Source: Candidatus Delongbacteria bacterium
Lineage (GTDB): Bacteria; UBA4055
Length of the DNA: 7,921 nt
Reading direction: 5' to 3'
Assembly: GCA_013139625.1 (NCBI GenBank)
Contig: WTAK01000035.1
Span: 1 to 7,921, forward strand
The notes below the pieces were generated by a model that did no database searches, was not told the DNA's origin, and saw only the letters and a program-made list of their open reading frames with translations. Positions 5,968-7,921 of this stretch are shown piece by piece. The first letter of the stretch is position 1; every line of letters begins with the position of its first letter. The position numbers were made by a program, and so were the translations under genes.

Positions 5968-6909
5968 ATGTCAAATGTTAGAAAAATTGATTTCATCGGT
6001 AAGCGTAAGATAGCTGCTATTTTATCAATTTCTATGATCTTAATCGGTGTATTATTTATAGTAATGCAGAAAGGATTGAATTACAATATCGAATTTAATG
6101 GTGGATATTTAATGCATGCCGGCTTTAGCAAATCTATTGATATTGCTGAACTTAGAAAAACAATTCACGACAATGATATTAAAGGTTTTCAATTACAGGA
6201 ATTTAGCGATAATACCGCTAATGCTGACTATGAGACTGAAGTAATAATCAAGGTGGAAACTACCGATCAGAACGTTAAAGAGATCGAAGCAAAGATCACA
6301 AAGGCTTTGGAAGATAAATACGGAAGAGAAGCTTATGAAATTAGACAAGCTTCAAGTATTGGGCCTAAGATCGGTGAAGAATTGAAAGACTCAGCGGTCA
6401 AAGCGATTTTCTGGTCGCTTCTATTCATATTAATATACATTAAAATTAAATTCCAGTTTAGATATGGTATTGCTGCGATTATCGCTCTTACTCATGATGT
6501 AGCAATTACAATTGGTATATTATCAATACTTGGTTATCTTTTTGACTATGAGATATCTTTGTCTGTTATTGCTGCACTTCTGACAATCGTTGGATACTCT
6601 TTGAATGATACGATAGTTGTATTTGTTCGAATAAGGGAAAATATCAAGAAGCTTGAAGGTATGGATTTCGATAAAATAGTTAATGTATCTATAAACGAAA
6701 CATTAACAAGAACTCTTTTAACATCATTAACGACACTTCTTGTAGTTTTCGTTCTATTCTTATTCGGTGGAGAAGTGATTAGAGACCTTTCAACAACATT
6801 GTTGATCGGAGTAGTAGTTGGTACTTATTCTTCAATATTTGTCGCATCTCCTGTCGTGATAATGTGGAACAATATGGCAAAGAAGAAAAGAAAGCTGAAA
6901 AAAGCTTAA
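5968..6909 (+). CDS. secF: Protein translocase subunit SecF
   Basis: Partner of SecD in the inner-membrane, proton-driven complex that assists SecYEG. Its 313 residues (E. coli 323) show the SecF plan: membrane segment 1 (about 15-33), a small periplasmic domain (35-140) and five segments (about 145-160, 166-190, 197-219, 247-267, 273-298), then a basic tail, KKKRKLKKA. Motifs: SSIGPKIGEELKDSAV (129-144), ALTHDVAITIGILSILG (173-189) and LTIVGYSLNDTIVVFVRIREN (205-225), where D214 is the expected proton-relay aspartate. Two conserved motifs are altered. The usual VVFDRIREN reads VVFVRIREN (V220), and the usual GIDFxGG after segment 1 reads NIEFNGG (40-46). Both are in-frame substitutions; the rest of the gene is intact. 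AGGAG (5956-5960) lies 7 nt before the ATG. It is co-transcribed with secD and followed by a strong terminator. Confidence 0.96.
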   Translation: MSNVRKIDFIGKRKIAAILSISMILIGVLFIVMQKGLNYNIEFNGGYLMHAGFSKSIDIAELRKTIHDNDIKGFQLQEFSDNTANADYETEVIIKVETTDQNVKEIEAKITKALEDKYGREAYEIRQASSIGPKIGEELKDSAVKAIFWSLLFILIYIKIKFQFRYGIAAIIALTHDVAITIGILSILGYLFDYEISLSVIAALLTIVGYSLNDTIVVFVRIRENIKKLEGMDFDKIVNVSINETLTRTLLTSLTTLLVVFVLFLFGGEVIRDLSTTLLIGVVVGTYSSIFVASPVVIMWNNMAKKKRKLKKA

Positions 6910-6931
6910 ATTTGAGATTATAATAAATCAC

Positions 6932-6971
6932 AAAAACAAGTTTAAAGCTTTAATACTTTAAACTTGTTTTT
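6932..6971 (+). terminator. Perfect 16-bp hairpin after secF, probable Rho-independent terminator
   Basis: Bases 6932-6947 (A5, CAAG, T3, A3, G) are perfectly complementary to 6956-6971, with an 8-nt loop CTTTAATA. The right arm ends in T5 and then AGTTTT. The stem contains few G:C pairs but is long and uninterrupted. It lies 22 bp after the secF stop and only 16 bp before the purA ATG, so it separates secDF from purA or, if purA is read from upstream, could attenuate it. Confidence 0.75.
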
Positions 6972-6977
6972 AGTTTT

Positions 6978-6983
6978 GGAGGG
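6978..6983 (+). promoter_or_regulatory. Ribosome binding site that fixes the purA start
   Basis: GGAGGG lies 4 nt before the ATG at 6988-6990. The longer frame beginning at TTG 6964 would start inside the right arm of the terminator hairpin, has no ribosome site, and adds eight residues absent from PurA proteins. The ATG start also makes the catalytic residue numbering agree with E. coli. Confidence 0.85.
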
Positions 6984-6987
6984 TATT

Positions 6988-7921
6988 ATGAGTGTAAAAA
7001 TAGCGATTGGCGCACAATGGGGTGATGAAGGAAAAGGTAAAATAATTGATCTTTTAGGATCTCAGGCTGATTTTATTGTTAGATATCAAGGTGGAGCAAA
7101 TGCAGGGCACACAGTAAAGATCAAGGATAAGAAATTTGTTCTTCATATGATACCTTCAGGTGTTCTTAATGATACTGTTATTTCAGCAATTGGGAATGGG
7201 CTTGTTTCTGATCATGATTCATTTATTAATGAACTTACAACTCTAAATGATGGGGGTATCAACCCTGATGGGAAACTTTTTATTAGCCCGTATGCTCATG
7301 TTGTAATGCCTTACCATAAGGAAATAGATAGAGCCAAAGAAGCTGCTAGAACAACTAAGATCGGAACTACTTTCAAAGGCATTGGTCCTGCATATCAGGA
7401 TAAAATATGTAGATGCGGCTTTAGGATAATTGATATTTTAGATAATGAATTTTTCGCAACTAAGCTTAAAGAAAACATCGAAGAAAAGAATTTTATGTTC
7501 GAAAGGATGTATGGTGAAAAAGATAAATTTAATTACGATGAGATCTTGAACGATTGTCTGTCAAAATTTGAGATCATTGCAAAATATGTTAAAGATGTAT
7601 CTATCCTGCTAGAAGAAGCTATGGAACATAACAAGAATATCCTTTTTGAAGGTGCGCAAGGAACACTTCTTGATATTGATCATGGAACATTCCCTTATGT
7701 TACTTCATCAAATACTGTCAGTGGTGGTGTAAGTGTTGGTGTTGGAATAAATCCGACAAAAATTACTGATGTACTTGGAGTAATGAAGGCATACGTAACA
7801 AGAGTTGGGAATGGTCCTTTTGTTACCGAATTAAAAGATGAAGTTGGTAAATTTCTTGCCGAAGTTGGTTGAGAGGTTGGTGCTACTACCGGTAGAGCCA
7901 GAAGATGTGGTTACTTTGATG
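6988..7921 (+). CDS. purA: Adenylosuccinate synthetase, 5' part, interrupted by an in-frame TGA at codon 295; 3' end off the window
   Basis: Cytoplasmic enzyme joining IMP and aspartate at the expense of GTP, the first committed step from IMP to AMP. From the ATG at 6988, residues 8-18 (GAQWGDEGKGK) form the GTP loop with catalytic base D13, and GGANAGHTV (35-43) carries catalytic H41, both at E. coli numbering. KIGTTFKGIGPAYQDK, FEGAQGTLLDIDHGTFPYVTSSN and VTRVGNGPFVTEL follow in family order. At 7870-7872 the frame meets TGA (codon 295). The same frame then continues EVGATTGRARRCGYFD to the window edge, which is the aspartate-binding loop (T300, T301, R303, R305). PurA is usually about 425-430 residues, so more than 110 lie beyond. 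Stopping at TGA would remove the aspartate loop and the rest of the fold, leaving no plausible activity. Relatives often have Gly here, and GGA to TGA is one base change. Nonsense mutation, sequence error or read-through remain possible. Confidence 0.9.

Noticed and set aside
6964..6987. TTG start giving PurA eight extra N-terminal residues
   Set aside because: The TTG lies inside the terminator stem, has no ribosome site, and the extension is absent from PurA proteins; the ATG at 6988 follows GGAGGG.
7870..7872. Genome-wide UGA reassignment (code 25 glycine or code 4 tryptophan)
   Set aside because: No other in-frame TGA occurs in any gene of the window, while GGN and TGG are used freely. 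A recoded genome should show many. Kept only as a minor option in the purA finding.

Overview
This is a chromosomal stretch of ordinary housekeeping genes from an AT-rich Gram-negative bacterium. The outer-membrane OmpA-type protein implies two membranes. Tandem thrombospondin-type-3 (TSP3) repeats between an OmpA barrel and an OmpA C-terminal domain are common in the Bacteroidota/Chlorobiota/FCB group. Separate secD and secF genes (Bacteroidota usually carry a SecDF fusion) and strong Shine-Dalgarno sites (rare in true Bacteroidota) point to a relative outside Bacteroidota proper. I cannot name the phylum with confidence. I see no mobile element, CRISPR array, tRNA, rRNA or defence cassette, and no candidate for a new multi-gene system.

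Layout. On the minus strand, from right to left: rplU-rpmA (ribosomal proteins L21 and L27) from a well-formed promoter at 3668-3696, ending in a strong terminator; trmL (tRNA wobble 2'-O-methyltransferase); the OmpA/TSP3 protein with its own promoter and terminator; and the first 245 codons of a dihydrolipoyl dehydrogenase gene that runs off the left edge. On the plus strand, diverging from rplU: secD and secF, with a good promoter at 3790-3818, then a perfect 16-bp hairpin terminator, then purA, which runs off the right edge. The 273-bp gap between rplU and secD holds two back-to-back promoters that share an identical 12-nt box.

Functionally the genes cover translation (L21, L27, tRNA modification), protein export (SecD and SecF power late steps of Sec translocation, on which OmpA-type proteins depend), envelope anchoring, central metabolism and AMP synthesis.

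The main anomaly is in purA. The frame is broken by a single in-frame TGA at 7870-7872, three codons before the aspartate-binding loop, and homology continues in the same frame on the other side. No other gene whose end is visible here stops with TGA, but no other gene contains an in-frame TGA either, so genome-wide recoding is unlikely. A nonsense mutation or sequence error is the simplest reading. SecF also has two substitutions in its most conserved motifs.
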